Positions 8,631-21,919 of a stretch of DNA of 39,220 nucleotides are shown piece by piece. The DNA lies in the NCBI GenBank assembly GCA_027494015.1, contig JAOSJP010000010.1:1-39220 (forward strand), given 5' to 3'. The DNA comes from Anaerolineae bacterium (GTDB lineage Bacteria; Chloroflexota; Anaerolineae; Aggregatilineales; Aggregatilineaceae). The translations under genes and the position numbers were made by a program. Position 1 is the stretch's first letter, and each line of letters begins with the position of its first letter. The notes under the pieces are model-generated. The model made no database searches and was not told the origin of the DNA. It worked only from the letters and a program-made list of their open reading frames with translations.

Positions 8631-11159
8631 ATGAACGGACAACTTCCTTTTCGTGATGGTGCGCCGCTTCACGGCAGCCGCTATCTGCCGGGCCGTCCGC
8701 TGCAGGGACTGGTGGGCCGCCAGGCCGATCTGGACGCGCTGCACGCGGCGCTGAAGACGGATGCCGCCGTCCTGCTCTACGGTCAGCCCGGCGTGGGCCG
8801 CACCGCCCTGGCGAATGCTCTGGCTGCCAGCCATGCCGAGCATCCAGGGGGCGTGTTGTGGCTGGACGGGCACGACGAAACGCCCCTTGCCCTGGCGAAC
8901 CGCGTGGCGCGCGCTTATGGCACGGCGCCCGCGCTGCCCGGCGCTGACCGGGCGGAGTGCTTCGCTCAGGCGCGCGCGCTGCTGGAAGCGCAGCGCCCGT
9001 TCATCGTGCTCGACGGGCAGGTGCGGCTGGACGCGGCGCGCGAGTTTGCCGAGATGTGCGCGCCAGGACTCCCGCTGGTAGTTGTGGCAGGCCGCCCGGT
9101 TTCTGGCCCCTGGACGCCGCTCGAAGTGGCCGGGCTGGGGCGCGAAGCGGGCCGAACGCTGCTGGTGCGCCTGGCGGCGGGGGCGTTGGACGCTGGCGAT
9201 GAGGCGGCGGGGCACCTGGCCGACGCGCTCGACGGCAACGCGCTCTCGCTGACGGTGGCTGGCCTGCAGCTTGCCGCCGGAATCGCTCTGGAGACCCTGC
9301 TGACGCAGATGCCCGATCTGCCGCCAGGCCCGGCCAACCGCGTCATGGCGATGCTGATGGCGGCCTACCGGCTGCTGCCGCAGGACTTGCAGGGCATGGT
9401 CATGCTCATCGGCACGGCGTTCGCGGGGGAGGCGAGCGACGAGCTGCTCGCCGACGTGACCGGCGCGCCCGCTGACGGCATCTGCGCGCGGATGCGCCAG
9501 CTTGTCGAGCGCGGCTTCGTCACCGAGCGCATCGCCGATGACCGCCCCACCTTCAGCGCCCACGAGATGGTGCAACGCTTCGCCCAGGCGTTTCTGCGCG
9601 GCAAGCGCCGCCTGGACACGATGCGGGCGCGCCACCTGCACGGGCTGCTCGTCTACGTGCGCAGGTATTCGGACGAGACCGGTGCCGCCCAGTACGAGCG
9701 TTTGGCCGCCGAAATGCCCAATATCATCGCGGCGGGCTGCTATGCTGCCCTGCACCACAAAGCCGACTTCCTCCAGGAGCTAACGCACATGCTGGCTCCG
9801 ACGGACGAGGCGCGTTTCGTCCGGGCCTGTGGTTATCTGGCGGAGTACGAGTGGCTGCGCCATCTGCAGGGGACTCCTGAGGCGGCGGAGGCGGGCGTCC
9901 TGGGCGGAATCGCGCCAGGGCCGGACTTACCCGCGCCCGATCCCGAGCCTGGCGACGAGACTGAGGCCGGGGACGCGCAGGCGGCGGCTGAGACTTCACC
10001 CGCTGAGCCACCCGCCGACTTTGCAGAAGCGGATGCCGGGACCGCGCCTGCGCTTGAGATAAGCGTGGCAGAGGCAGGGAGCGAGGCTGACGCCTTGCCT
10101 GTCCCGGCGACAATGCCTGAGGAAGCCGCCGTCGCTGAGGAGTCTGCTGCCGCGCCGCCGGGCGCGGAGTCAGTTGGCGAGTTGGAGCTTCCGTCCGACG
10201 CTGAGTCGTTGGAGCGACTGGCCAGGACAGTCAAGGAGCGCGGCGATCCCCACGAGACCATGGGGCGCTATGCACAGGCGCTGGACGGCTTCAAGGCAGA
10301 CGGCAATGTGGATGACGAGCTGGCCGCCATTGAGGCGCTGGCGATGCTCAGCCTGGAAGGCGAGCGCTATGAGGATGTGCTGGCCTATGTGGACCGGGGA
10401 GTGAAGCTGGCCCAGGAAGCCGATAACCCGCGGCGCGAGGGCGAGCTGCTGGTGGTGCTCGGCGATCTGCAGGTGACGCTGGGGCGGTGGACGGGGGCTG
10501 AGTCTGCCTACAAAGAGGCGGTCGAAGCCTTCCGACCCGGCGAAGCCTGGCTGGACATTGGCGTGGCGCTCGACAAGCTCGGCTCGGTCTACTGGGAGAC
10601 GGAGCGCCTCCTGGACGCGCTGACAGTGTGGGAGCAGGCAGTAATCCTCTTTGAGCGCGTGGAGCGCGACGACCTGCTGCGCGACACACTGCACAAGATT
10701 GCCGACACGCGCGCCGAGCGCCTCGAATGGGACAGCGCCCGCGCCGGATACGAGCGCCTGCTGGCACTGGCCCGCGCCAGCGGCAACCAGGCGGCGGAAC
10801 ATGAGCAACTGATGAGCCTGGGCGCGCTCTTCGAAGCGCAGGGCGATCCCAGCCGCGCCCTGGCGAGCTACCGCCGCGCGCTGCACGTGGCCTTCGACCT
10901 GGCGCAGCGCGAGCCGCTTGGCGCGGCGCTGCTGGCGCTGGCCCGGCTGCTCATTGACGACACGGTGCAGCTCAACCGGACGCTGCAACTGTTGGAGGCA
11001 GCGGAGGCCGTGCTGCCGGATGATTCTGAGGTGAGGCGGTTGCTGGGGCGCGCCAAGACGCGCCAGGAACGGCTGATGCGCGGCGGCGTGGCGCTGCCAG
11101 TGGTCAGCAGCAGCCTGCAGGACTACGCCCGCGAAGCCTACGAATCGCCCGCCGACTGA
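8631..11159 (+). CDS. STAND-type ATPase with TPR repeats, Walker A Lys replaced by Arg
   Basis: A protein of about 842 residues. The ATG at 8631 follows GGGTGG; an in-frame GTG at 8622 would add three residues. Residues 25-330 resemble the NB-ARC/AAA module of STAND signalling ATPases: LVGRQADLDAL, a P-loop GQPGVGRT (51-58) in which the invariant Lys is Arg57, a Walker B-like FIVLD (Asp128), then a helical winged-helix-like region ending in AHEMVQRFAQ. A low-complexity Ala/Glu/Pro/Asp linker follows (about 415-525). The C-terminal 300 residues are TPR-like helical pairs (YAQALDGF, YEDVLAYVDRGVKLA, SRALASYRRALHVA). Such proteins usually act as regulated switches or scaffolds; partner and signal are unknown. 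No effector domain is seen at the N-terminus. Confidence 0.83.
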   Translation: MNGQLPFRDGAPLHGSRYLPGRPLQGLVGRQADLDALHAALKTDAAVLLYGQPGVGRTALANALAASHAEHPGGVLWLDGHDETPLALANRVARAYGTAPALPGADRAECFAQARALLEAQRPFIVLDGQVRLDAAREFAEMCAPGLPLVVVAGRPVSGPWTPLEVAGLGREAGRTLLVRLAAGALDAGDEAAGHLADALDGNALSLTVAGLQLAAGIALETLLTQMPDLPPGPANRVMAMLMAAYRLLPQDLQGMVMLIGTAFAGEASDELLADVTGAPADGICARMRQLVERGFVTERIADDRPTFSAHEMVQRFAQAFLRGKRRLDTMRARHLHGLLVYVRRYSDETGAAQYERLAAEMPNIIAAGCYAALHHKADFLQELTHMLAPTDEARFVRACGYLAEYEWLRHLQGTPEAAEAGVLGGIAPGPDLPAPDPEPGDETEAGDAQAAAETSPAEPPADFAEADAGTAPALEISVAEAGSEADALPVPATMPEEAAVAEESAAAPPGAESVGELELPSDAESLERLARTVKERGDPHETMGRYAQALDGFKADGNVDDELAAIEALAMLSLEGERYEDVLAYVDRGVKLAQEADNPRREGELLVVLGDLQVTLGRWTGAESAYKEAVEAFRPGEAWLDIGVALDKLGSVYWETERLLDALTVWEQAVILFERVERDDLLRDTLHKIADTRAERLEWDSARAGYERLLALARASGNQAAEHEQLMSLGALFEAQGDPSRALASYRRALHVAFDLAQREPLGAALLALARLLIDDTVQLNRTLQLLEAAEAVLPDDSEVRRLLGRAKTRQERLMRGGVALPVVSSSLQDYAREAYESPAD

Positions 11160-11182
11160 GCGGCTAGAGCGGGGCTTTTTCC

Positions 11183-12376
11183 TCAATAGCGCGGGATTGA
11201 CGCATTCACCTGGCGCGACCAGGCGTCAATCCCGCCCTCCAGGTTGATCAGGTTGGCGTGGCCCTGGGCTTGCAGCCGCCGGATCAGACGCACGCTGCGT
11301 ATCCCGTGATGGCACAGGACAACGACGGGCCGGTCGTCGGGAATTTCGCGCCAGCGCGCGTCCATCTGGCTCAATGGGATATGGAGGGCGTTCTCCAGGC
11401 GGCTGAGCAGAAGCTCGTATGGCTCGCGGATGTCCAGCAGGATGGGCGGCTCGCCGCTGGCCATGCGCTCCTGAACCTGGCGCGGAGTCAGCGAGCGCAC
11501 TCCTTGCTGCGCGTCCTGCACCCTGTGGTAGGCGCTGCCGTCGTGGGCCGGCGCGCCGCAGAACTCCTCATAATCCACCAATTCCGTAATTGTCGGTGTA
11601 TCGCCGCAGAGCGGGCACGCGGCGCGCCTGGGGAGGATGATCGTGTCGAAGGTCATGTCCAGCGCGTCGTAGAGCAGCAGCCGCCCGACCAGCGGCTCGC
11701 CAATCCCCAGAACCAGCTTGAGGGCTTCGGTGGCTTGCAGCGTGCCGATGGTGCCCGGCAGGACGCCGAGCACGCCAGCCTCGGCGCAGCTTGGCACGAG
11801 GTGAGCCGGCGGCGGTTCGGGCAGCATACAACGATAGCAGGGGCCGCCCGGCGCGCCGAAGACGCTGACCTGGCCCTCGAAACGGTAGACGCTGCCATAG
11901 ACCAGCGGCTTGCCGAGCAGCACGGCGGCATCGTTCAGCAGGTAGCGCGTCGGGAAGTTGTCGGTGCCGTCGAGGATGATGTCGTAGCTGCCCAGGATGT
12001 CCAGCGCATTGTGGCTGGTCAGCGGCGTCTCGAAAGTCTCAATGGCGATGTGCGGGTTCAGCCCGCGCAGGCGCTCGGCGGCGGAGAGCACTTTGGGCCG
12101 GCCCACCGTTGCTTCGCTGTGGGCGATTTGGCGCTGCAGGTTGGTCACATCAACCACGTCGAAGTCCACCAGTCCGATGCGCCCAACCCCTGCCGCAGCC
12201 AGGTAGAGAGAAATGGGGCTGCCCAGCCCACCTGTGCCCACAACGATCACGCTGGCTTCCTTCAGGCGGCGCTGTCCGTCCATGCCCACCTGGGGCAGGA
12301 TCAGGTGACGGCTGTAGCGGCGGAGTTCGTCCCTGGACAGCGCGGCGGCGATCTGAGGAAGCTGGCTGTTGCTCAC
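11183..12376 (-). CDS. MoeB/ThiF-type adenylyltransferase fused to rhodanese (MoeZ-like)
   Basis: A 397-residue enzyme that activates a ubiquitin-like sulfur carrier by C-terminal adenylation and then transfers sulfur. The N-terminal E1-like domain (about 15-270) has the ATP loop GTGGLG (47-52), the DGTDNF motif (136-141), and two CxxC pairs, C180/C183 and C254/C257, for structural zinc. Cys197 lies in the family's PSCAEAGV segment. The rhodanese domain (about 295-395) has the persulfide-forming C355 in VVLCHHGIRS. The start is a GTG with no strong ribosome site. The gene converges on the STAND ATPase gene with 23 bp between stops. No MoaD/ThiS carrier is adjacent, so I do not choose between molybdopterin, thiamine, thiouridine or cysteine synthesis. 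Confidence 0.9.
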   Translation of the reverse strand: MSNSQLPQIAAALSRDELRRYSRHLILPQVGMDGQRRLKEASVIVVGTGGLGSPISLYLAAAGVGRIGLVDFDVVDVTNLQRQIAHSEATVGRPKVLSAAERLRGLNPHIAIETFETPLTSHNALDILGSYDIILDGTDNFPTRYLLNDAAVLLGKPLVYGSVYRFEGQVSVFGAPGGPCYRCMLPEPPPAHLVPSCAEAGVLGVLPGTIGTLQATEALKLVLGIGEPLVGRLLLYDALDMTFDTIILPRRAACPLCGDTPTITELVDYEEFCGAPAHDGSAYHRVQDAQQGVRSLTPRQVQERMASGEPPILLDIREPYELLLSRLENALHIPLSQMDARWREIPDDRPVVVLCHHGIRSVRLIRRLQAQGHANLINLEGGIDAWSRQVNASIPRY

Positions 12377-12658
12377 GTTACGATGGTTCCTGCGCGTATG
12401 CCTGGTCTATCGGGCGAGGCGAATGCTGCCTGCCAGAGATTAGCACAATCCCCGGCGGCCCGCGAGGGCTGGGGAGCTTCTCTGCCTGGATTCTCTCCCG
12501 CTCCCGTGCTACCTGAATGGCTGGCTTCTCACGCCCGAATCTGAGCCTGGAAATCTGCGCAAAACGGCGTATGATGGGCGCGGCGACCGGAGCGAAGGTG
12601 CCGGTATGGACGAGACGAGCTATGTGCCGGATGCGTGGATGCGTATGCGGTATTACGG
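12377..12658. other. intergenic region without a supported gene
   Basis: Between the divergent MoeZ-like gene and the rpoB promoter. Short open frames here lack ribosome sites and family features. A possible -10 for the minus-strand gene (TAATCT, near 12438) is too weak to call. Confidence 0.5.
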
Positions 12659-12686
12659 TTGACAGATCGGCAGGCTATGGTATAAT
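12659..12686 (+). promoter_or_regulatory. strong sigma70-type promoter of rpoB
   Basis: TTGACA (12659-12664), a 16-bp spacer and TATAAT (12681-12686), both perfect consensus hexamers and the best promoter in the window. It implies a 5' leader of about 145 nt. Confidence 0.85.
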
Positions 12687-12840
12687 ACTTATTCTTGTAC
12701 CCCATGACTGTCTAGACAAACCATTGACCTCGAAAACGGCCTAACCAGTGTTGAGGACACGTTGCAGTCTCCCCGTCCCCACGGCGACCACGCCTGGCCG
12801 GTCGCAGCCTTTGGCGACAAGTGACCTCAAGGAGTGATGC
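12687..12840 (+). promoter_or_regulatory. long 5' leader of rpoB
   Basis: The leader has no plausible coding frame. One small hairpin (GCGACC 12784-12789 with GGTCGC 12800-12805) is visible, and AAGGAG (12829-12834) stands 6 nt before the ATG. Long leaders of ribosome/RNA polymerase genes are often regulated, but no known riboregulator is recognised here. Confidence 0.35.
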
Positions 12841-16758
<3,918 letters not shown>

Positions 16759-16784
16759 GCACGGCGCGCTGTGACGCGAGTCCG

Positions 16785-16817
16785 GGCGGGCGAGGCAGTG
16801 TCCTGGCCCGCCTTTTT
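16785..16817 (+). terminator. intrinsic terminator of rpoB
   Basis: GGCGGGC (16785-16791) pairs with GCCCGCC (16806-16812) and is followed directly by five Ts. It begins 27 bp after the stop codon and argues that rpoB is monocistronic. Confidence 0.85.
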
Positions 16818-16919
16818 ATATCCGTCGGCCACGCATCCGGTGCTGCTCACAGCGCCGGTTTTCGTTGCTGCGGCCTGCTGCGGGTGGGGGTTGCGCACAG
16901 CGCGCGTGGGGCAGGCGCT

Positions 16920-16948
16920 TTGTACGGGCCAAGCAACGGTTGTACAAT
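16920..16948 (+). promoter_or_regulatory. candidate promoter of the repeat lipoprotein
   Basis: TTGTAC (16920-16925), a 17-bp spacer and TACAAT (16943-16948), 80 bp upstream of the lipoprotein ATG. The -10 is good and the -35 is partial. Confidence 0.5.
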
Positions 16949-17027
16949 GAGGCTGATACTGGAGGATAGGCGGACAAGAATTGCCGCGTGTTGGCTGGAG
17001 TCCTCATCTGGATGAAAGGGTGGCGAG

Positions 17028-20000
17028 ATGTTTAAGCGACGTTCAAAGCTGGCCCGGCTTGGGCTGGCGCTGCTGATCCTTGCCGTCATTGCGACGGGAT
17101 GCAGCCTGAGCGGAGGTGACGGGGGGCAAGGAAGCTGAGACGCAACCGACCGCGCCGCCGACCATCACGCCGCCCATGACGCGCACGGCGTTTCCGACGT
17201 TCACGCCCTTTCCGACGCTGACGCCGGGCGGGCCGATCTTCACCGGCCCGACGGCGACGCGCATCGTGCTGGCCCCGACGTTCACGCCGTACCCGACGCC
17301 GTTCTTCACCTGGACGCCTCAGGTGACGGTGTATCCGTATGACGTGCGCATCTCCTACCCGGTGAGCGGCAGTCAGGTGGCCGGCTACATCACCATCGTC
17401 GGCAGCGCCAGCCATCCGCGCTTTCTACAATATGCGCTGGAGTGGGGGCCAGACCCTAATTCGGGCAATCTGTGGTACCCGCTGATGATGCCGCGCAACC
17501 AGACGGTGATCAACGGCGGGCTGGGCGCGTGGAACACGACCAACGTCAACGACGGCGTGTACCAGATTCGGCTGCACGTGTGGCTGAACGACGGCACCGA
17601 GACATTCGCTGTGGCGACCGGCGTGCGCGTCTCCAACCGCCAACCGACCGCTGTGCCGACCCTGACGCCCACGCCCAAACCGAACCGCCCTCCCACCATT
17701 GACCCCATCGCCAGCCAGGAGATCAACGCGGGCGCATCGCGCGACATCAGCGTGACGACCAGCGATCCCGATGGGGATACCGTTAACCTGTTCGTGGCGT
17801 CGAGCAACGTGGCCATTGCCACCGTTCAGGTGACTTCCCCGACGCAGATTCGCGTGACAGGCGTCACCGCCGGCACGGCGACCATCACAGTGACCGCCAA
17901 CGACAATCGCGGCGGCCTGACCAGCACAGCTTTCATCGTCACGGTGAAGGGTCTCAACCAGGCCCCGACGATCAGCCCGATTCTGGAGCAGAAAGTGGAT
18001 GTGGGCGCGTCGAAGGACGTGACGGTATCCGCTTCGGACCCGGACGGCGACGCGCTGACCATTCTGGCGGAGTCCGACAACGTGGGCGTCTCCCTGGCGA
18101 CTGTGCTGAATACCAGCACGCTGCGGCTGACCGGCGTTGGCGAGGGGACGGCGAACATCACGGTGACGGCCAACGATGGCAAGGGCGGGGTGATCAAGAC
18201 CGCCTTCCTTGTCCGCGTCGGCAAGCCAAACCTGGCCCCCATCGTCGGGACGATTCCCGCTCAGACGCTGGCCGTCGGCAGCACGCTGGATGTGCCCTAC
18301 ATCGCCAGCGACCCCGATGGCGACGCCATGAACCAGACTGCGCTCTCGGATACGCCGGGTGTGGCCACGGCCAGCGTAACCGCTCCGGGGACCATCCGGC
18401 TGGCCGGCGTGAGCGCGGGCACGGCGACGGTGACGCTCACGCTGAACGATGGCATCAACGCGCCGACGATCACCACCTTTGCAGTGACGGTGGTTGCGGG
18501 CAATGCCGCGCCGACGATCAGCCCGCTCGGCCCGCAGACGATGGGCGCTGGCGAGGCGCGCGACGTGCCCTATGTCGCCACTGACCCGGACGGCGACGCG
18601 CTGAGCGCCTCGGTCTTCTCGGATAACACGAACGTAGTGACGGCGGCGCTGGGGCAGCCCAGCCTGATCACGCTGAGCGCGGTTGGGGCGGGCACGGCGA
18701 CCGTGACCCTGACCGTTGACGACGGCAAGAACGCGCCCGTTACTGCGTCGTTCACGGTCTCTGTGGCGGCGGCCAACCTGCCGCCGGCGATAGAGACGAT
18801 CTTCCCGCAGACGCTGGGCGTGGGCGACAGCCTGGACGTGCCCTATGCGGCGGTTGACCCGGAGAGCGATGCGCTGGCGGCGACGGTCAGCGTGGACAAC
18901 CCGACTGTCGTCACGGCGGCGATCCACACGCCGGGGACGATCAGCCTGACGGGTGTGAGCGCCGGCTCGGCGACGGTGACGCTGTCGGTGAACGACGGCA
19001 TGAACGCGCCGGTGACCATGCCCTTCACGGTGACGGTGATGGCCAACGCGCCGCCGAGCGTGGCCCCGATCGGTCCGCAGGCGCTGGGGCCGAACGAAGC
19101 GCGCGATGTGCCCTACGCGGCCAGCGACCCTGAAGGCGATCCGTTGACGGCGACGGTAAGCTCGGACAATCCGGGCGTGGTGGTGGCGGCGGTGAATCCG
19201 GGCGCGATCACGCTGAACGCGGTGGGCGCGGGCGCGGCGACGGTGACGCTGTCGGTGAGCGACGGCGTGAACGCGCCGGTGACGACTTCCTTTGCGGTGA
19301 CGGTCAGCGCGCCGAACATGCCGCCGAGCGTGGCCCCGATCGGGCCGCAGGCGCTGGGGCCGAACGAAGCGCGCGATGTGCCCTACGCGGCCAGCGACCC
19401 TGAAGGCGATCCGCTGACGGCGACGGCAAGCTCCGATAACCCCGGCGTGGTGGTGGCGGCGGTGAATACCTCCGGCCTGATCACGCTGAACGCGGTGGGT
19501 GCGGGCGCGGCGACGGTGACGCTCTCGGTGAGCGACGGCGTGAACCCGGCGGTGACGACTTTCTTCGCCGTGACGGTCAGCGCGCCGAACATGCCGCCGA
19601 GCGTGGCCCCGATCGGGCCGCAGGCGCTGGGGCCGAACGAAGCGCGCGACGTGCCCTACGCGGCCAGCGATCCCGAAGGCGATCCGCTGACGGCGACCGC
19701 TAACTCGGACAATCCGGGCGTGGTGATGGTAGCGGTGAATCCGGGCGCGATCACGCTGAACGCGGTTGGGGCGGGCGCGGCGACGGTGACGCTCTCGGTG
19801 AGCGACGGCGTGAACGCGCCGGTGACGACTTCCTTTGCGGTGACGGTCAGCGCGCCGAACGCCAACCCGGTCATCCAGCCGGTGCCCGACCAGACGGTGA
19901 ATGTGGGGGCCAGCGTGAGCGTGCCGGTCAGCGCCTCCGACCCGGACGGCGACGCGGTGACGCTTACCGCTGTGTCCGATAACCCCGGCGTGGCGACCGC

Positions 20001-21207
20001 CTTCGCGGGTGGGCCGGGCGAAGTGATCCTGGGCGGCGTGGCGCCGGGCACGGCGACGATCCTGGTGGACGCCAGCGACGGGCGCGGCGGCTCTGCGTCG
20101 GTCAGCTTCCTGGTGACGGTGCAAGGCGTGAACAGCGCGCCGGTCATCCAGCCGATCCCCGACCAGTCGCTGTCGGTTGGCGAGCAGATCGCGGTGGCCG
20201 TGTCCATCTTCGACCCGGACGGCGACCCGCTGGTGGCCTACACAGTGGCTCAGAATACCGGCGTCGTCTTCAGCGAGATGCCGGACACCAGCACAATCAC
20301 CCTGCAGGGGCTGGCGGAGGGTGTCACATCGGTTGACGTGTACGCCGACGACGGCAAGGGCGGCCTGACGACGGCGACCTTCACGGTCACTGTCTCCAGC
20401 CCGACGCCGTCGTTCGACCTGATGTCGTACCCGGTCGTGCCGCAGATTTCCGACAGCATGGCCGCCTTCCTGGGCCAGCTTTACGGGAGCGCGGTGGTCA
20501 ACTTCGGGACGCAGGCGGGCGTGTTCGCCAAGGTGGGCGATGACGCGATGGACAGCCCGAACTTTATGGCTCCCTTCGCCGTCAGCGGGTACGACCTGGG
20601 CGGCTACGGCGGCTTGCAGGCGACGATTGACTTCTACGCGGCAACGGCGGTGCGCTCGGCCATCGATCCGGCGATCAACAGCTTCAACGTGGACAGTGTG
20701 GCCGCCAGCGCTGGCTGGGGCGTTGAAGACCTCTCCGGCTCGGCGCCGGGCGGCGCGCCGTGCGACGCAGTCGGCGGCGGAACGCGGCTGTCGTGCGAGT
20801 ATCAGATCGCGCGGCCCAGCATCGCCCTGATCAGCTTCAGCGCGGCGAATGTGACCTATCTGCCGGCGGAACAGTTCCGCAGCGAGCTACAGACGCTGGT
20901 CTCCGAGAGCATGAGCAGCTACGGCGTGATCCCGGTGCTGGCCACCATCCCGGCGGATGGGAGCCACTCCACCGAGGCGCTCGCTGAGTACAACCGGGCC
21001 ATCGTCGAGGTGGCGTCGGAGTCGGATGTCCCGCTGTGGAACCTGTGGCGGGCGATGCAGGAGCGCGGCATCGGCGATCCGTTCAGCGTGGCCCCGCAGG
21101 GTGCGGGCAACCTGACTGACGCGGCGCTGAGCTACGGCTACAACATGCGCAACCTGACGGCGCTCCAGACGCTGCAGGCGGTGCGCCAGGCGGTCGGCAT
21201 CAACTAA
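17028..21207 (+). CDS. giant Ig-like-repeat lipoprotein with degenerate SGNH domain (one-base frameshift near the N-terminus)
   Basis: The start at 17028 (MFKRR...) encodes a lipoprotein signal with lipobox ATGC and Cys25, but that frame stops at 17136. The long frame (from 17116, 1363 residues) continues one base out of phase. Removing one G from the G6 run at 17121-17126 joins them, so I treat the whole as one gene with an indel. After the signal come a Thr/Pro-rich linker, an Ig-like domain (17331-17640), ten tandem repeats of about 90 residues (17683 to about 20400) of the cadherin/Ig-like type with SDPDGD and GTATVT motifs, and a C-terminal SGNH/GDSL-like domain of about 260 residues. 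That domain has VGDDAM where the family has GDS, and lacks a recognisable catalytic Asn and Asp-His pair. It is probably a surface-anchored binding or spacer protein. Confidence 0.82.
19045..19857 (+). repeat. three nearly identical Ig-like repeat units
   Basis: Units starting at 19045, 19315 and 19588 (270, 273 and 270 bp) share almost identical sequence, e.g. PPSVAPIGPQALGPNEARDV. The remaining seven repeats are clearly diverged. This points to recent expansion inside the gene. Confidence 0.85.
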
Positions 21208-21230
21208 CAGAAGTGGCAGACTGCTCACAG

Positions 21231-21262
21231 ACGCCCCCCGGCGCACAATGGCCGGGGGGCGT
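21231..21262 (+). terminator. terminator hairpin after the repeat lipoprotein
   Basis: A perfect 12-bp stem, ACGCCCCCCGGC (21231-21242) with its complement (21251-21262), and an 8-nt loop, 24 bp after the stop. The T-tract is poor. Its right arm touches the start of the tandem array. Confidence 0.6.
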
Positions 21263-21884
21263 TCCTGTACGGGGGCGGACGGCAGTGCAGGGACCGTCAA
21301 GATGGCGTCTGATTGACCTCACCCCCAGCCTCGCTGCGCTCGGCTTGCCCCCTCTCCATGCATGGAGAGGGGGCGGCGAGGCGCGTTAGCGCTGAGCGGG
21401 GGTGAGGTAAAGTGAAGAGCTACACCAAACCACAAACCAGCCTTAATGCCTGTTCGCCCCTGAGGGGTGTTCCTGTACGGGGGCGGACGGCAGTGCAGGG
21501 ACCGTCAAGATGGCGTCTGATTGACCTCACCCCCAGCCTCGCTGCGCTCGGCTTGCCCCCTCTCCATGCATGGAGAGGGGGCGGCGAGGCGCGTTAGCGC
21601 TGAGCGGGGGTGAGGTAAAGTGAAGAGCTACACCAAACCACAAACCAGCCTTAATGCCTGTTCGCCCCTGAGGGGTGTTCCTGTACGGGGGCGGACGGCA
21701 GTGCAGGGACCGTCAAGATGGCGTCTGATTGACCTCACCCCCAGCCTCGCTGCGCTCGGCTTGCCCCCTCTCCATGCATGGAGAGGGGGCGGCGAGGCGC
21801 GTTAGCGCTGAGCGGGGGTGAGGTAAAGTGAAGAGCTACACCAAACCACAAACCAGCTTTAATGCCTGTTCGCCCCTGAGGGGT
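21261..21884. repeat. 208-bp tandem triplication carrying the hairpin core
   Basis: Three consecutive 208-bp units start at 21261, 21469 and 21677; a fourth breaks off after 14 bp at 21885. The units are identical except for one C-to-T change in the third (AGCCTTAAT to AGCTTTAAT). Each contains the hairpin core (21313-21411, 21521-21619, 21729-21827) with an inner 26-bp perfect palindrome centred on ATGCAT, plus a CCCCTGAGGGG palindrome. The GGGTGCGTGCAAA termini of the other copies are absent. The 61-residue open frames in the units start in repeat sequence and are not considered genes. Confidence 0.9.
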
Positions 21885-21919
21885 GTTCCTGTACGGGGAA
21901 AGGGCAGGCGGTGTGCCGC

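Noticed and set aside
8514..9758. 414-residue minus-strand frame opposite the STAND ATPase gene
   Set aside because: Gln/Arg/His-rich shadow composition and no motif; the plus strand carries a P-loop protein.
12517..12744. 75-residue frame running across the rpoB promoter
   Set aside because: No ribosome site or family pattern, and it overlaps the consensus -35/-10 of rpoB.
17425..20124. 899-residue His/Arg-rich open frame antisense to the repeat lipoprotein
   Set aside because: It is a shadow of repetitive GC-rich coding sequence; the plus-strand frame has clear domains.
21261..21898. Possible CRISPR-like array of regular repeats
   Set aside because: The period is 208 bp, with no short repeat/unique spacer alternation and almost no difference between units; it is a tandem duplication.
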